From Verrucomicrobiia bacterium (GTDB lineage Bacteria; Verrucomicrobiota; Verrucomicrobiia; JADLBR01): a stretch of DNA of 34,687 bases. Below are positions 33,295-34,687 of the stretch, in pieces. Below the pieces are notes generated by a model. The model made no database searches. It worked only from the letters and a program-made list of their open reading frames with translations, and had not been told where the DNA came from. The DNA lies in contig JADLBR010000271.1 of NCBI GenBank assembly GCA_020847615.1, positions 1 to 34,687 of the forward strand, given 5' to 3'. Position 1 is the stretch's first letter; each line of letters begins with the position of its first letter. The position numbers and the translations under genes are program-made.

Positions 33295-34659
33295 CTAAAC
33301 CACCACTTCGGCGTCCCGATAGGTGCCGCCGCGCAGTTCCGCGGGTCCGCCGGCCCGCACCGTCACGTCGCCCTCGATGACGACACCCGCCGCGAACCGC
33401 ACCGGACCCTCGACGCGCAGCGAGCGACAGCGACGCAGCGACGGGGCGCCCGCCGGGAACATCCTCTCAAAATCCGCGAGCGCCTTGTAGTGGGCTGGAT
33501 CCAGTGACACGTGCGGCGGTTCCCCGCAGAAAGCCGCCTCGACCCGCCCGTCATCCGTCACGCGGAATGCGTCGGACCTGAGGACCAGCAGATCCGCCGT
33601 CGTCTTGACGGGCGCGAACCTGGTGCGCGGCACCACCACCGCCAAGGAATCGGGAAAACACTCGATCGCCGCACCCATCGCCGTCTCCAACTGGATGACG
33701 GGTGTGCTCCCGGCGTCGCGGGGATCGACCGTCTTTCGGTTGATGATCACCGGCAGCGGCACCGCGCCCCCGCCCGCGAGCAGACCCCGCACGGCGTCCA
33801 GCCGAAGCCAGAGGTTGTTGGTGTTGAAAAAGGAGTGCCTCCCGATGTCCTGAAAGGCCTCCATGTCCTCCGCGTGGCACTGCGCCACCTCGCGGAGGCA
33901 GAGCCGGCCATCCGCCCTCCGCCGGCACAGGTGCCCGCCCTTCCTGTCCGATTCGGTGCGCCGCGCCACCTCCATCATGAAGGGCGCGCCCGAATCGGAG
34001 AACAACCCAAGCAGGCCGAGATCCGGCGTTGCGCCGAGATTGTCCGCATTCGACACGAAGAGGTAGCGGATGCCCTCCGACCACAGCCTGTCAAGCCACC
34101 CCGAACCCGCCAGCGCGGGATAGATATCCCCGTGCCCCGGGGGACACCACTCCAACCGCGGATCCTTGGGCCACGAGACCGGCCCCAGCGTCGCGGCGTC
34201 GACCTTCGGCACCTGATTCTGCATCAGTTCCCAAGCCTCTGGCGGCCCCAGCGGCCCCCCCTCGCCCAAGTGGGCGCGGCAATCCGCGCTCGTGTTGAAC
34301 GAGTCCATCAACAGGAAGTGCGCGTGTCCCCGGCCGCGCTGCGAGGCCGCCTGCCGGGCGATCAGATCCAGGAACGCCACCCCCGGCTTCACCTCGATCA
34401 ATGACTTGGCGCGATCGAGACCCATGCCCGTGCCGAGCCCGCCGTTGAGTTTGACGACGGCCGCGCGGCCCAGCAGCGAATCATCGCCGCCACCGCCAGC
34501 GGGCGCCTCCGCCAACCCCGCCACCGGCTCGATCAAATCCTCCCCGACGTGCTCCGCGCCGCCCGCCAACAGCAGGTCGTAGCTGCGCCGAAACGCCGCG
34601 ACGCACGCGTCGCTCACCCCGGCGGCCCTCATCTTCTCATCAAAAAGCTCGAAACCCAT
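33295..34659 (-). CDS. UTP-glucose-1-phosphate uridylyltransferase, UDPGP (eukaryotic-type) family
   Basis: A 454-residue protein. VVKLNGGLGTGMGLDRAKSLIEVK is the nucleotide-binding signature of the UDPGP family, which is distinct from bacterial GalU. Further blocks are MDSFNT, CPPGHGDIYPAL, LFVSNADNLGA (the metal-binding region) and NTNNLWL, with VKTTADLLVLRSDAF near the C-terminal domain. The end is a beta-helix-like stretch (VRFAAGVVIEGDVTVRAG). It makes UDP-glucose for glycans and lipids. The start was placed at ATG 34659 with GAGG five bases upstream; a methionine eight codons earlier also exists. The upstream region is cut by the window end. Confidence 0.93.
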   Translation of the reverse strand: MGFELFDEKMRAAGVSDACVAAFRRSYDLLLAGGAEHVGEDLIEPVAGLAEAPAGGGGDDSLLGRAAVVKLNGGLGTGMGLDRAKSLIEVKPGVAFLDLIARQAASQRGRGHAHFLLMDSFNTSADCRAHLGEGGPLGPPEAWELMQNQVPKVDAATLGPVSWPKDPRLEWCPPGHGDIYPALAGSGWLDRLWSEGIRYLFVSNADNLGATPDLGLLGLFSDSGAPFMMEVARRTESDRKGGHLCRRRADGRLCLREVAQCHAEDMEAFQDIGRHSFFNTNNLWLRLDAVRGLLAGGGAVPLPVIINRKTVDPRDAGSTPVIQLETAMGAAIECFPDSLAVVVPRTRFAPVKTTADLLVLRSDAFRVTDDGRVEAAFCGEPPHVSLDPAHYKALADFERMFPAGAPSLRRCRSLRVEGPVRFAAGVVIEGDVTVRAGGPAELRGGTYRDAEVVV

Positions 34660-34687
34660 GTTCGCCTCGATGCGCCAGCGCATGCTG

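Overview
The window is GC-rich, densely coded DNA from one bacterial chromosome. I found no tRNA, rRNA, CRISPR array, transposase or phage gene. The best guess for the host is an anaerobic or facultative Gram-negative bacterium of the PVC group (Verrucomicrobiota, Kiritimatiellota or Lentisphaerota). This is inference from gene content: a formylglycine sulfatase, a DUF1080 lipoprotein, an exported aldose 1-epimerase, a CAP-domain protein with a Verrucomicrobia-style C-terminus, outer-membrane and lipoprotein features, and hydrogenase maturation genes.

Layout. 1-345: C-terminal end of a gene cut by the window edge. 491-4635 (minus): a porin-like outer-membrane protein, a membrane-anchored TPR protein and a DUF1080 lipoprotein. 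4772-9630 (plus, divergent from the porin): a respiratory operon of tetraheme cytochrome c, Tat-exported four-cluster Fe-S protein, ten-helix NrfD-type membrane subunit, HAO-family octaheme cytochrome c and an unrecognised 159-residue protein. The shared 136-bp divergent region holds a perfect FNR/CRP-type palindrome. 9784-12609: sulfatase (minus) and exported aldose epimerase (plus). 12710-14775: argB, a SixA-like phosphatase and a VapBC-type toxin-antitoxin pair. 14908-18054 (minus): a tight shikimate operon aroQ-aroA-aroK-aroE whose AroA and AroE have unusual active-site sequences. 18232-20732 (minus): a large CAP-domain exported protein and a coupled small lipoprotein. 21060-26831 (minus): hypF-hypC-hypD-hypE followed 4 bp later by a stand-alone formyltransferase. 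27154-34659 (minus): UDP-glucose pyrophosphorylase, a DUF3891 protein, a CBS-domain site-2 protease, gdhA and a large KaiC-like/PEP-synthase-like protein.

How the genes may work together. The cytochrome operon looks like an electron path between the quinone pool and a periplasmic octaheme nitrogen (or sulfur) oxyanion enzyme: NrfD and Fe-S subunits exchange electrons with quinone, and the tetraheme protein relays them to the octaheme enzyme. The hyp genes build the Fe(CN)2CO centre of a [NiFe]-hydrogenase encoded elsewhere. The formyltransferase attached to them is a candidate source of a one-carbon (CO) ligand. Together they suggest hydrogen- and oxyanion-linked anaerobic metabolism.

Most intergenic gaps are occupied by two families of dispersed palindromic repeats. 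Several copies abut or overlap the 3' ends of genes, and one supplies the last seven codons and the stop of the formyltransferase gene.
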